DNA of 64,000 bases from an uncultured Bacteroidales bacterium (lineage in GTDB: Bacteria; Bacteroidota; Bacteroidia; Bacteroidales; Paludibacteraceae). Each line of letters starts with the position of its first letter. Position 1 is the stretch's first letter. The notes beneath the pieces were generated by a model. The model was not told the origin of the DNA, made no database searches, and was given only the letters and a program-made list of their open reading frames with translations. Shown here piece by piece: positions 16,206-25,243 of the stretch. The translations under genes were made by a program, and so were the position numbers. The stretch lies in NCBI GenBank assembly GCA_902780235.1, contig CACZEL010000008.1, forward strand, positions 1 to 64,000, read 5' to 3'.

Positions 16206-17108
16206 TCATTCCAGCGTATTCAGATCGACGAGCTTATTGACGATCGCGTAGATAGTCAAACCGGCCGTAGAATGGATATTGAGTTTCCGGGTAATGTTTT
16301 TTCGATGAGAGATAACAGTGTGTTGCGAGATACAGAGCACATCTGCTATCTCTTTATTACTTAATCCCCGTACGACTTGAATGAGCACGTCTTTTTCTCG
16401 TTCGGAGAGTTCTTCTGTCTCTTGTTTTGGGTCGCCTTTAGGCTGTACTTTTCTTGCCTTAGCCTTAATCATAGCCGGTCGAAGAATATCATCCTCGATG
16501 GCACAATGATCTGCGAAATCGTGTTCTGTGTGCCAGAGGTCGCTCATTACGCTGATAAGTAGATAAGTAATACTGCCCTCCTCGGCGGAAGCCACTCCTC
16601 CCGTTTGTCGGGAGGACGTTCCGGGATAGTACTTGATGATGAGGTTCTTGATCTCGGTCAGTTTGCCGGTGATCCGTTCATCATCGTGCTCGTGCTCCTC
16701 GTACAAGCCTGCGTTCTCGTGCTCGATATGCGTGCGAATCTCATCGACGAACTCGTCATAGCAGCGCAGGATGAGTCCCGGGATCTTGGTAGTAGGATCG
16801 GCAGGGATGATAGCCTCAATGAGGGCTCTACGCAGACGCGGTAAACGGAAATTGAGAAAATAGTTATGCGCGTTCTGCAGATAGCGTTGGAGCGTCGGGA
16901 GGTCGATATCGTCCGGTAAGGCTTTTTGGTTAAAAACCTTATAGTTGACGATAGCCAGGAAGGTAGGCGTGTGCACATCGTGCAGTTCACAGACTTGTGC
17001 AATCGTCTGCTCTCCTACTCCCATCTCGAGTCCAAAACGGCTGATGATCTGGATGGCATCTTCTTCGTGCGCCATCAGGTCGCAAATCTTATCGGTACTC
17101 TTATACAT
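16206..17108 (-). CDS. LuxR-type regulator with an N-terminal hemerythrin-like domain
   Basis: A 300-residue fusion. Residues 1-90 resemble the ScdA/RIC N-terminal region. The middle is a hemerythrin-like four-helix bundle with HIEHENAGLYEEHEHDDERI near residue 130 and HTEHDFADHCAIEDDIL near 205, giving His and Glu ligands for a di-iron site. The C-terminus is a LuxR HTH (LSEREKDVLIQVVRGLSNKE, then SQHTVISHRKNI). It probably senses oxygen, nitric oxide or iron and controls the neighbouring ABC and TonB genes. Last gene of the 19690-16206 operon, 13 bp after the DUF4857 gene. Confidence 0.82.
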   Translation of the reverse strand: MYKSTDKICDLMAHEEDAIQIISRFGLEMGVGEQTIAQVCELHDVHTPTFLAIVNYKVFNQKALPDDIDLPTLQRYLQNAHNYFLNFRLPRLRRALIEAIIPADPTTKIPGLILRCYDEFVDEIRTHIEHENAGLYEEHEHDDERITGKLTEIKNLIIKYYPGTSSRQTGGVASAEEGSITYLLISVMSDLWHTEHDFADHCAIEDDILRPAMIKAKARKVQPKGDPKQETEELSEREKDVLIQVVRGLSNKEIADVLCISQHTVISHRKNITRKLNIHSTAGLTIYAIVNKLVDLNTLE

Positions 17109-17121
17109 AGATCTTACTTAT

Positions 17122-18261
17122 TTAGTCATCATTGATATTGGGTGCTATCAGTTGGGTGCGCCAAGAGGTGAAACGCAAGCGAATCGGCAGGATGATCCGT
17201 TCGATTCGTTGGCTGAGCGGCCTCTCGGGATCCGGTATGATCGCACAGGCTACTTGTTCAAAGGTCTTGGCATCGACGGCGTAGTAACGCGAGTCGGTGG
17301 CCGTATATTCGGTGATCGTCCAATGGAAAAGGTCACCGGTGATCGTGATCTGCATGGATTGCGGATCATAGATCAATTGGCAGTTAGCTGTTAGCTGTTG
17401 GCTATTAGCTCCTATTTGGGTGATTGTTCCATCGGAACGCACAGCGAATAGGCGATAGTCGTCAGAAACGACTAAGCCGATCAACTGTCTATTGGCGGGT
17501 TCAAGGGTGAAGAGTTGAATAAAAGACGAGATGTCGAGATGTCGAGATGACGACATGTCGAGGGGATCATATATCTTTCTTACGAAAGGCGTGCCTTTGA
17601 CCATTTTGAGTTGGAAGAGGCGGTTTTGGCTGTCGGTGAGCAGAAAACCGTTGTCGTAGTCCTTGCGGGTTGTTCCGTTGCCCCAGATGAGTTGTACGGG
17701 GAAGGTAAATCCGTGTTTGGTTAGTTCGCGCAAGAAGGAAAGTGACTTGGCTTTGTTGATCGTATTCGTCTCGCAATCAATAAATTCGAGTCCATCGTCA
17801 GTAAGCCGGAAGACATCAGACGGAAGGGTTAGATCTACCCTGCCCGACGCCGATTCCAGCATGGTATAAAGGCCTACAGCAGGTTTATTAAGTTGCTTGG
17901 GTGAGGTCTTGAAATGAAAACTATTCTGCTGAATGAGTTTGGGCGTAAGGGCTACTCCATAGAGCGAATCAGGAAGTCGTCCTTCCGCTACCAATTGGCG
18001 GAAAGCAAAGAGCGGCAGGAGGCTGTCGGCTTCGGATTTGGTGAACTCTTGTCCGCGGAAGTCGATATAATGGACTTGCTTGTCTTGTACTTCCATCTTG
18101 ATGAAGGTGCTATCCAAACAGGAATAAACGACAAAGGGCGTTTTGTCCGTACGCGGCGAGACTAATTCGTATAAAGCAGGCAAAAGCCATGCCGACATAA
18201 TTAATCCTAAGAGGATAATTATGTATTTGAGATTGGATATTGGAGATTTGATATTTCTCAT
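17122..18261 (-). CDS. DUF4857 family membrane-anchored protein
   Basis: A 379-residue protein with one N-terminal membrane helix (YIIILLGLIMSAWLLPALYE) and a large extracytoplasmic part without a recognised catalytic motif. DUF4857 proteins accompany ABC-2 exporters in Bacteroidota. Two short tandem repeats lie inside the gene in frame: TTAGCTG heptamers near 17384-17413 (peptide NSQQLTANCQ) and GATGTCGA octamers near 17528-17563. It overlaps the permease gene by four bases. Role unknown; likely an accessory part of the transporter. Confidence 0.75.
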   Translation of the reverse strand: MRNIKSPISNLKYIIILLGLIMSAWLLPALYELVSPRTDKTPFVVYSCLDSTFIKMEVQDKQVHYIDFRGQEFTKSEADSLLPLFAFRQLVAEGRLPDSLYGVALTPKLIQQNSFHFKTSPKQLNKPAVGLYTMLESASGRVDLTLPSDVFRLTDDGLEFIDCETNTINKAKSLSFLRELTKHGFTFPVQLIWGNGTTRKDYDNGFLLTDSQNRLFQLKMVKGTPFVRKIYDPLDMSSSRHLDISSFIQLFTLEPANRQLIGLVVSDDYRLFAVRSDGTITQIGANSQQLTANCQLIYDPQSMQITITGDLFHWTITEYTATDSRYYAVDAKTFEQVACAIIPDPERPLSQRIERIILPIRLRFTSWRTQLIAPNINDD

Positions 18262-18938
18262 TGTTTTCCGAGTTTAAAGCGATAGATCGAATAGAAAGGC
18301 AGGCACATAGTAGCCAAGATCGCCAGTACCAACCACGGCCACATGGATATGTAGCAAGCGGGTTGAGCGGTTAGGAAACAGAGGGCTACAATAGGTGCGC
18401 CGATCAGGAAATCGACACAACGGATCTTCCATTGTGGTTCAAGCAGACACCAAGAGGTGACGCTATATCCGAGTAGTCCGCCTATGAACCAAGGCAGGCA
18501 GGTTAAGAACGTGCGCCAAACGAGTTCGCGCGGAAGCCAAATCTGTTCAACGATCGCGAGTACCGCGGCATCCAAAGCGAAGAGTCCGCATAGGCAGATA
18601 AGGCTGCAGAAAAGCATAGCGCCGATACTCATCGTATAATCGATAGGCAAATGGAGCGTCAGACGGATTCGTTTGACTTGCATCTCCGGTAGCCATTGAC
18701 AGAGGGCGATACAAACGCCGGTGATAAGCGGCAGGTACATCAGCGCGTTCACCATCAGGACATCCCTACCGATCATGGTAGCCCAGGTCTCGACGATGCC
18801 TGAAGCCAAGAGTGTTGAGCGAAGAGCCAAGAGCAGATAGGCGATGAGGCCTATATGCACGACTAAAGCGAGGCACCAAAAGAGGCGGAGCTTTAACCAT
18901 TCTTTATAGAAAATTGCGCGTAGCATCTTTAAATTCAA
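18258..18938 (-). CDS. ABC-2 type exporter permease
   Basis: A 226-residue protein with six hydrophobic segments, starting FYKEWLKLRLFWCLALVVHI after a short lead, as is common for ABC-2 permeases. It sits between the ATPase and the DUF4857 gene (four-base overlap with the latter), which fits a two-component exporter. Substrate unknown. The 24-bp gap to the ATPase is filled by a period-7 ATTAAAA repeat. Confidence 0.75.
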   Translation of the reverse strand: MNLKMLRAIFYKEWLKLRLFWCLALVVHIGLIAYLLLALRSTLLASGIVETWATMIGRDVLMVNALMYLPLITGVCIALCQWLPEMQVKRIRLTLHLPIDYTMSIGAMLFCSLICLCGLFALDAAVLAIVEQIWLPRELVWRTFLTCLPWFIGGLLGYSVTSWCLLEPQWKIRCVDFLIGAPIVALCFLTAQPACYISMWPWLVLAILATMCLPFYSIYRFKLGKQ

Positions 18939-18961
18939 AATTAAAAATTAAAAATTAAGAA

Positions 18962-19690
18962 TTAATACTTACCCGTGAGGTCGATGAAGGTATCTTCAAG
19001 GGTTTTGTCCGGGGTGATGAGTTCGGAAACGGGACATTGTTTGAGGATTCGACCATAGTCCATGATGATGCAATCATCGACGAGTCGTTCAAGATCCTGG
19101 ATGATATGCGAGGTGAGGAAGACGGTTTTCTCCCCTTTCTTGCAGAAGTCCCGCAGGTACTCCACGAACAAACGTCTGTAGCCGGGATCGAGACCCAGCG
19201 AGAAATCATCCAAGATCAATAATTCCGGGTCTTGCGCCATCAGTAGGCCAAGCGCAACTTGGCTTCGCTGACCGTTTGACATCTGGCTAAGGAGTTGATA
19301 ATCTTTAACCTTCAAGAGTCGCATTAACTCATAGTAGGCGTCTTTGTTCCATTTCGGGAAAAATGGCGCATAGAACCGCTCGATCTGTGCGATCGTCATG
19401 AACGGATATTGAACATGCCCTTCGAGAAGAAGACCGATACGAGCCCGCTCTTTGGCCGGCATGGTACGTGTGTCATAGCCCAGCAGACGACAAGAGCCTG
19501 CGTAAGGTTGAATAAAACCCGAAAGAATATTGATGGTAGTGGTCTTACCGGTTCCATTCTTACCGAGAAGCCCTAAAATTCGACCACGCGGTACGGAGAA
19601 GGACAGGTCTTCGTAGATAAGCCGCTTCCCGTAATAATGGGTAACGTGATCGTATTCTATCATTTGGTCATTCGACATTTCAAATTTCAA
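18962..19690 (-). CDS. ABC transporter ATP-binding protein
   Basis: A 242-residue ABC ATPase. Walker A is LLGKNGTGKTTTINIL near residue 45, the signature is SNGQRSQVALGLLMAQDPE near 140, and Walker B LLILDDFSLGLDPG follows. It powers the permease at 18258. The first residues (MKFEMSND) are partly encoded by a period-7 TTTCAAA repeat, and the true start may be the ATG giving MIEYDHVTHYYGK. First gene of a four-gene operon that ends in the hemerythrin-LuxR regulator. Confidence 0.9.
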   Translation of the reverse strand: MKFEMSNDQMIEYDHVTHYYGKRLIYEDLSFSVPRGRILGLLGKNGTGKTTTINILSGFIQPYAGSCRLLGYDTRTMPAKERARIGLLLEGHVQYPFMTIAQIERFYAPFFPKWNKDAYYELMRLLKVKDYQLLSQMSNGQRSQVALGLLMAQDPELLILDDFSLGLDPGYRRLFVEYLRDFCKKGEKTVFLTSHIIQDLERLVDDCIIMDYGRILKQCPVSELITPDKTLEDTFIDLTGKY

Positions 19691-19719
19691 ATTTATGATT
19701 TATGATTTCAAAAACGCTG

Positions 19720-19751
19720 CAAAATTACAAAAAAATTCGCATATATGCAAG
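19720..19751 (-). promoter_or_regulatory. promoter of the ABC/DUF4857/LuxR operon
   Basis: Minus strand CTTGCATATATGC (from 19751), 20-bp spacing, TAATTTTG (19727-19720). It faces away from the TonB receptor promoter 45 bp to the right. Confidence 0.83.
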
Positions 19752-19795
19752 TGCGGGAGAGAAAATCCCTAAAAATAGGGATTTAGCGGTGAATG

Positions 19796-19827
19796 CTTGC
19801 GTATGTCAAAAAAAAGCAGTAATTTTG
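19796..19827 (+). promoter_or_regulatory. promoter of the TonB-dependent receptor
   Basis: CTTGCGTATGTC at 19796, 20-bp spacing, TAATTTTG at 19820-19827. Start expected at about 19832-19835, right at the GTG start codon. Between this and the divergent promoter lies an AAAATCCCTAAAAATAGGGATTT hairpin (about 19762-19784), a possible operator. Confidence 0.85.
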
Positions 19828-19831
19828 CAGC

Positions 19832-22351
19832 GTGAAAAGAATGGGAAGCATATTTTGCGGTTTGATGATACCGGTAGTGTTATTGGCAGCACGGCCGGAT
19901 TCGTTGCGTTTGGATAGTGCCCAACAGGCTTTGTTGGACAGTTTGGAGCGGATGTTTACCATTCAGGAGGTTGTTGTCACGGCGGAAGAGAAGATCGAAC
20001 GCAGTAGTGCTTCTGTCATCAACAAAGAGGCGATGCAGCATATTCAGCCGTCTTCGTTCACGGATATCTTACAGACCCTACCCGGCGGAACGACCAAGGA
20101 TCCGAACTTAACAAGCACGAATACAATTCGTTTGCGTGAAGCGACGAATGGTTCGACCAGCGGTGAGTACGATGCCTCTTCGCTTGGTACATCGTTCGTG
20201 ATCGATGGTGCGCCTGTGAGTACGGACGCGAACATGCAGTATGTGCAGTCTGATGCAAGCGGTGCCGATTCCAAGCGTAGTAGCGTGGGTGCGGGTGTCG
20301 ATATGCGTACGATCTCGACGGACGATATAGAGAAAGTGGAGATCATTCGTGGCATTGCAGGTGCGGAGTATGGCGATGTCACTTCGGGTGTCGTAAAGAT
20401 CGAGCGTACAAGTAAACCTACCCCTTGGCGGGCACGCTTTAAGGCAGATGGATTCAGTAAGTTGCTTTTCTTCGGTAAGGGTCTGGGATGGAAGGATGAG
20501 CAAACCGTACTTAATTTCGGTTTGGACTATCTGAACGCCAAAGCCGATCCGACCAACACCTTGGAGAACTACCAGCGTATCACGGCTTCTGTGCGATTGC
20601 AACAGAGATTTCAAATTTCAAATTTCAAATTGCTATTTCAGAGTCATTTGGACTATACGGGCAGCATTGACAATGATAAGATTGATCCGGATATTCACCG
20701 GAACAGAGAGGATAGTTATAAAAGCGAATATCACAAGCTGAGTTGGAACAATACTCTTCGCGTGCATCAGGCAGATGTTCCTTGGTGGTGTTTCTGCGTG
20801 CAGGCGAATGTATCGGGTGAGTTGGATCGTATCTGTCAAACGCGTTTTGTACAGTTGACGACCCCAAAGAATCCTGCGATCGACAATATGCAGGAAGGCG
20901 AGGCAACGGTGAGTCTGCTGCCCTACAAATATGTAGCGAAACACGAGGTGGAGGGTATTCCGCTCAATGTGTTTGTGCGCCCGAAAGCAGAGTTTTTCTT
21001 TGATACTTGGAAACTGGAGCACAAGGCAAGTGCAGGTATCGAATGGCGGTACGCCAAGAATTTCGGTAGGGGTCAGATCTATGATCTGAGTAGGCCGTTG
21101 AATTACTCGTCGTCATTGCGTCCCCGTGCGTACTATGACATACCGGCTTCGAACCAATTGGCATGGTATATACAGGATGATATCAGTTGGCCGATTCATG
21201 AACATTTCGGCTTGGACCTGAATATCGGTTTGCGCGGTACATCGCTCTTAGGGCTTGGTTCGCAGTATGCCATTAACGGTAAGTGCTATCTGGATCCACG
21301 TGCTAATATCGGCTTTAATTTCCCGTTCTCGAAGGGTAAGTTTTATGTGGCAGCCGCGATCGGTCAGCACACGAAGATGCCTACTCTGCTCCAGTTGTCA
21401 CCGAACCTGCTGTACATGGACCTGCAAGCGACCGATATCCCTATCGCACCAACAGACACGACCATGCGTATTTATACGCATATCATCAACCCGACCAATT
21501 ATGATCTGCAACCGTCGCGCAACTTAAAATGGGAAGTACGAGTCGGTTTTGATATCAACAAGCATAAGTTGAGTGTCACCTATTTTGAGGAAGACATGCG
21601 TAATGCGTTCCGCGGATTGATGCAAGTGGAGGCGTTCGACTATACGATCTCTGAGAATGCGTACGATCGGTTACTCACCTACTCGACTACTTCCAATGGA
21701 AGTAGGATTTACAAGCAAGGCGTCGAGTGGCAATATCAGAGTCCGCGTATCAAGGCTATCTGCACGCGCTTCACGCTGAATGGCGCATGGTTGAGGACGG
21801 TTTATAGCAACAGCGAACGGATGTACTCGACGGAGAAGAGTCCCGGTGTGGTGAACGGGGTCAATGTGCAAGACCATTATATCGGTTTGTACAACTGGAC
21901 GGAAGGTTATATCCGGGAGAGTCTGAACAGTAACTTGGTGGCAGATGTCTATATCCAGCGAATCGGTTTGACGGTCAGCGCGACCTTGGAGACGACGATC
22001 TATACCGCTTCGAAGACTTTGGAGAAGAACGGAGTGCCGGAAGCGTATATCTCTTCCAAGGATGGTCAACTCCACCATTACGATGCCGTTGCTGCTCAAG
22101 ATCCGATCTTGAAGACCTTGATCTTCGATTACAACTCGGGATTGTTTGTAAGGCGTACCGTGCCGTTTGAGGGATACCTGAACTTGCGCGTACAAAAGAG
22201 TATCACGAAGTTCGCCAATATCGCGTTGTATGTGAACCGATTGTTAGATATCTTACCTGACTATCAGGTGAGCGGTGCCAACGGAAGTATGGTGACGATT
22301 CACCGTACCGCAAGTCCGTATTTTGGAATGGAAATCAATTTGAACATATAA
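19832..22351 (+). CDS. TonB-dependent outer-membrane receptor
   Basis: An 839-residue receptor with a signal peptide and a plug domain (FTIQEVVVTAEEKIERSSAS, then FTDILQTLPGG and DIEKVEIIRGIAGAEYGDVT) followed by a 22-strand-type barrel ending FGMEINLNI. It lacks the CarboxypepD_reg extension of SusC proteins. The GTG at 19832 gives VKRMGSIFCGL with the basic residues a signal peptide needs, and it coincides with the predicted transcription start, implying a leaderless mRNA. A period-7 TTTCAAA repeat sits in frame at 20609-20632 (peptide QISNFKL). Substrate unknown; the DUF4876/DUF6850 partners and the iron-type regulator nearby suggest a metal or haem compound. Confidence 0.9.
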   Translation: MKRMGSIFCGLMIPVVLLAARPDSLRLDSAQQALLDSLERMFTIQEVVVTAEEKIERSSASVINKEAMQHIQPSSFTDILQTLPGGTTKDPNLTSTNTIRLREATNGSTSGEYDASSLGTSFVIDGAPVSTDANMQYVQSDASGADSKRSSVGAGVDMRTISTDDIEKVEIIRGIAGAEYGDVTSGVVKIERTSKPTPWRARFKADGFSKLLFFGKGLGWKDEQTVLNFGLDYLNAKADPTNTLENYQRITASVRLQQRFQISNFKLLFQSHLDYTGSIDNDKIDPDIHRNREDSYKSEYHKLSWNNTLRVHQADVPWWCFCVQANVSGELDRICQTRFVQLTTPKNPAIDNMQEGEATVSLLPYKYVAKHEVEGIPLNVFVRPKAEFFFDTWKLEHKASAGIEWRYAKNFGRGQIYDLSRPLNYSSSLRPRAYYDIPASNQLAWYIQDDISWPIHEHFGLDLNIGLRGTSLLGLGSQYAINGKCYLDPRANIGFNFPFSKGKFYVAAAIGQHTKMPTLLQLSPNLLYMDLQATDIPIAPTDTTMRIYTHIINPTNYDLQPSRNLKWEVRVGFDINKHKLSVTYFEEDMRNAFRGLMQVEAFDYTISENAYDRLLTYSTTSNGSRIYKQGVEWQYQSPRIKAICTRFTLNGAWLRTVYSNSERMYSTEKSPGVVNGVNVQDHYIGLYNWTEGYIRESLNSNLVADVYIQRIGLTVSATLETTIYTASKTLEKNGVPEAYISSKDGQLHHYDAVAAQDPILKTLIFDYNSGLFVRRTVPFEGYLNLRVQKSITKFANIALYVNRLLDILPDYQVSGANGSMVTIHRTASPYFGMEINLNI

Positions 22352-22385
22352 TTGAAAGTTGAAAGATGAAAGTTGAAAGTTTAAA
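22352..22385 (+). repeat. short tandem repeat, period 7 (GTTGAAA/GATGAAA)
   Basis: TTGAAAGTTGAAAGATGAAAG and following units fill the gap after the TonB receptor and supply the start codon and first residues (MKVESLK) of the DUF4876 gene. Confidence 0.8.
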
Positions 22386-23561
22386 GATAATTGCTTTGTT
22401 TTTATGCTTGCTGTTTGTGGCGTGTGATCAAAAGGATATCAACACGACGGCCAAAGTGACCGTAGTGCTGCATGCAGAGGGAATTGATGAAGTGAGTGAG
22501 ATAGAGCTGAAGGCGCACGATATCAATATGAATAAAGACTATACGGAAAGTGCGTTGGTTATCACGGTGCCGGTAGGTTATTTTGACTTGTCCGTACATG
22601 CGTTAGGTGACGGTAAAGCCATTCGTGCGTACAAACGCGGCGTAAAGGTAGAACGGGACTGCACGATTGAGATGGAAGCATCTTTCGTGCCACAAGGAGA
22701 TGATAATTTTGTGTTAGCCGAGATCTTCTTTGCAGGAACAGAGACCCCTGAGGGGAAACGCTATATCGGCGATAAGTTTTTCGTGGTATTCAATAACACG
22801 ACGGACACGTTGGCTGCGGACGGATTGATCTTAGTGGAGGCGGATCTGAACTCTGTTCAGAAATACGATCTGGGCGATCAAGATTTCCGGGATCAATATT
22901 TTGCGGTAGATGCCATGTATCGTATTCCGGGAGACGGTCAGACGTACCGTGTAGCGCCGGGACAAGTGATACTGATTGCAGATAACGCAATGAATCATAC
23001 GGAGGCCAATGCCAATTCGTTTGACTTGAGTGTGGCGGACTTTGAATGGTACGATGTGTCATCCAGTGCCGGTTCAACGGACGTAGATAACCCTGACGTG
23101 ACCAATTTGGATAAGATCTACTGCTACACGCAGACGATCTGGGTGCCCCATAATCAAGGGCATAAGTCGTTTGGTTTGGCGCACGTTTTCCGGAAGGAAT
23201 GACAGCTGAAGATTATTTTGCGAACGATGAATATCTGCTGCAATATAACTACGAACTGGTGACAGCCGCAGGTACGTTCTCTCAATCGAAGAAATCATAC
23301 GTGCTGCCCAACGAGTGGATGGTGGATGTGGTCAACATGGCTCCTTCGGAGACCTTCCAATGGTTAACCAGCAGCGATAAGCTCGATGCCGGCTACGCGT
23401 ATGTGGCACCGACAGGTAGCGATGTAACTCGATTCGGCAAGGCTGTACGGCGTAAGACACTCGGCATCATCAATGAGCGTCGGGTACTGCAAGATACCAA
23501 TAACTCGAGTGATGATTTTGAAATGGGAGTTCCCGCTGATCCGTTCTACTTCAAGAATTAA
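22366..23561 (+). pseudogene. DUF4876 lipoprotein gene, frameshifted
   Basis: The first frame (22366-23202) encodes a lipoprotein signal (IIALFLCLLFVACDQ) and most of a DUF4876 protein up to NQGHKSFGLA. A shift near 23183 then moves the frame; deleting two bases (or adding one) restores GLARFPEGMTAEDYF and the rest to 23561. The second frame (23199-23561) carries the natural C-terminus. DUF4876 proteins are surface partners of TonB receptors in Bacteroidota. The break may be real decay or a sequencing error; the adjacent DUF6850 gene is broken too. Confidence 0.75.
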
Positions 23562-23587
23562 TAATTAACAATTAATAATTAATAATA

Positions 23588-24668
23588 TTGCATTTATTCA
23601 CTATTCTCATAGTATTGACGTCGCTTGTGACGGACACGGCACGCACGGACTTGTTCCTTTCGGGACAGTTCGGGCAAGGTACGCAGGTGATTGAAGGTCG
23701 ACAAACGGCAGGTTTTGCAGTAGAGGCTCGTTCGGTATATGACATCAATGCCGTGAGTCGTGTGTTCGGAGAGGCATCTTATACTTGGCAGGACAGCAAG
23801 CAGACGAGATATGTCGATAATGCCGACTATCGAATGATAGCACCCTACTGGACGGTAGATACGATCGGCGGCGACATGCGGCGGGAGATTTATGCGTTCC
23901 GAGGCGGTTATCGAATGCTTAAGAACCATGTATTATGGCATGCAGCATTACAGTTCCGTGCAGAACAGAGTTATCGAATGCGTGACCCGCGCGCGAAGAA
24001 TAAGGTGTCGGATCTGCGTGTAGCAGAATAATGAGATACGCTTCTACTCGGAATTAGGCGAGACGACCATCTATCACATGGCCAATGACACGGAGCCCTA
24101 TGCACGTTTCTCGAGCAATAACAAGGTGAGTTACTATAGCGGCTATCGTGCAGGTGTAGGACTGCAATTACTGCCCACGACGGGTTTTATGGCAGGGGTG
24201 CAGTACGATTGGTTTAAGTTCACAAAGGAGTTGACGATTAATACGCAGGTACCTATTGTGCGGTTACAAACCCATACTGTTTCTGCGCAGTTTGGCTATG
24301 TAGCGGAACGTTGGCGTGTACATGGGACAGCAGGAATGGAGATGAAACGCGGTGAACAGTACTTGTATGGCGACAATGCGAACAACTACTATGAGTTATT
24401 GCTAATAGCCCCCAATTATAGTGCGAACTATATCTTCGCGAATGTATATGGCGATTATCTGTTGGATCTGCCGATAGGTGATATGCTGTTTGCAGGAGCG
24501 GTAGATTTCGATCAGTTCTTGCAACATTGGAGCGAGCAAGTGCAAGTACGATACACCTTCCCTATCAAGAACCGGTACTCGTGGTTCGTGGCACCGAAGG
24601 CTTGCATTCATCAATATGATCAGGCACAAGCTTGGCAGATTTTTTTAGAGACAGGAGTCTCTTTTTAA
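23588..24668 (+). pseudogene. DUF6850-like outer-membrane barrel gene, frameshifted
   Basis: The first frame (TTG start at 23588, to 24031) encodes a signal peptide and early barrel strands up to SDLRVAE. Removing one T at 24029 continues directly as NEIRFYSELGETTIYHMAND, which joins the second part ending at 24668 in a terminal aromatic strand (FLETGVSF). Together they make a barrel of about 360 residues that accompanies TonB receptors with DUF4876. One inserted base is enough to explain the break. Confidence 0.72.
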
Positions 24669-24716
24669 TTAAGAATTAAAAATTAAAAATTATAAATTCA
24701 AAATTAATTAACTATT

Positions 24717-25151
24717 ATGAAAAAGATTTTATTTGTATTGGTAGCAGGGCTGTTTGCTCTGACTGCTTGCCAGAAGGCAGAAGAAGCGCCGACCGTTTAC
24801 TCGGTGGACGAAGTGTATGTACAAGGTGATTCGCTGGTAGGCGACACGATCTATGTAGAAGGTAACTGCTTGCACCTCTGCAAACACGGTGGTAAGAAAG
24901 CTTTCCTTCAGAGTAGCGAAGAAGGTGAGTTCATTCGCGCTAATGCGGTTGAGTTCGAGTCTTTCGCAGGTGAGTGCATCAACAACAAAGTTCGCGTGTA
25001 TGGTGTTCTCCGTGCAATCGAGATTCCGGTAGAGCCGGCTGCTGTAGAAGAGGAACATCACCATGAGGAAGGAGAAGAGGCTTGCGGCGTTTGCTCGTCT
25101 GTTAAGAAATTCTACCTCGACGCTGTTTCGTACGAGATCATTGCGGAATAA
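24717..25151 (+). CDS. small lipoprotein with Cys/His-rich C-terminus
   Basis: A 144-residue lipoprotein: lipobox LFALTAC with Cys at residue 18. The central part (GDTIYVEGNCLHLCKHGGKK) looks like an OB-fold-type domain with Cys and His residues, and the tail EEEHHHEEGEEACGVCSS could bind metal. It follows the broken barrel gene with a period-7 repeat between, and ends at a strong terminator. The metal-binding reading fits an iron or zinc uptake locus but is inference. Confidence 0.75.
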   Translation: MKKILFVLVAGLFALTACQKAEEAPTVYSVDEVYVQGDSLVGDTIYVEGNCLHLCKHGGKKAFLQSSEEGEFIRANAVEFESFAGECINNKVRVYGVLRAIEIPVEPAAVEEEHHHEEGEEACGVCSSVKKFYLDAVSYEIIAE

Positions 25152-25187
25152 GGAATGAAAGAGTTAAAGAATTAATGAATTAAAGAA

Positions 25188-25221
25188 AAAACGACCCGCC
25201 TCATTTGAGCGCGGGTCGTTT
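25188..25221. terminator. bidirectional terminator
   Basis: AAACGACCCGC pairs with GCGGGTCGTTT, with A-rich and T-rich flanks on both sides. It separates the plus-strand lipoprotein gene from the convergent gene ending at 25244. Confidence 0.88.
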
Positions 25222-25243
25222 CGTATAATAAGCAAAAGAGATT

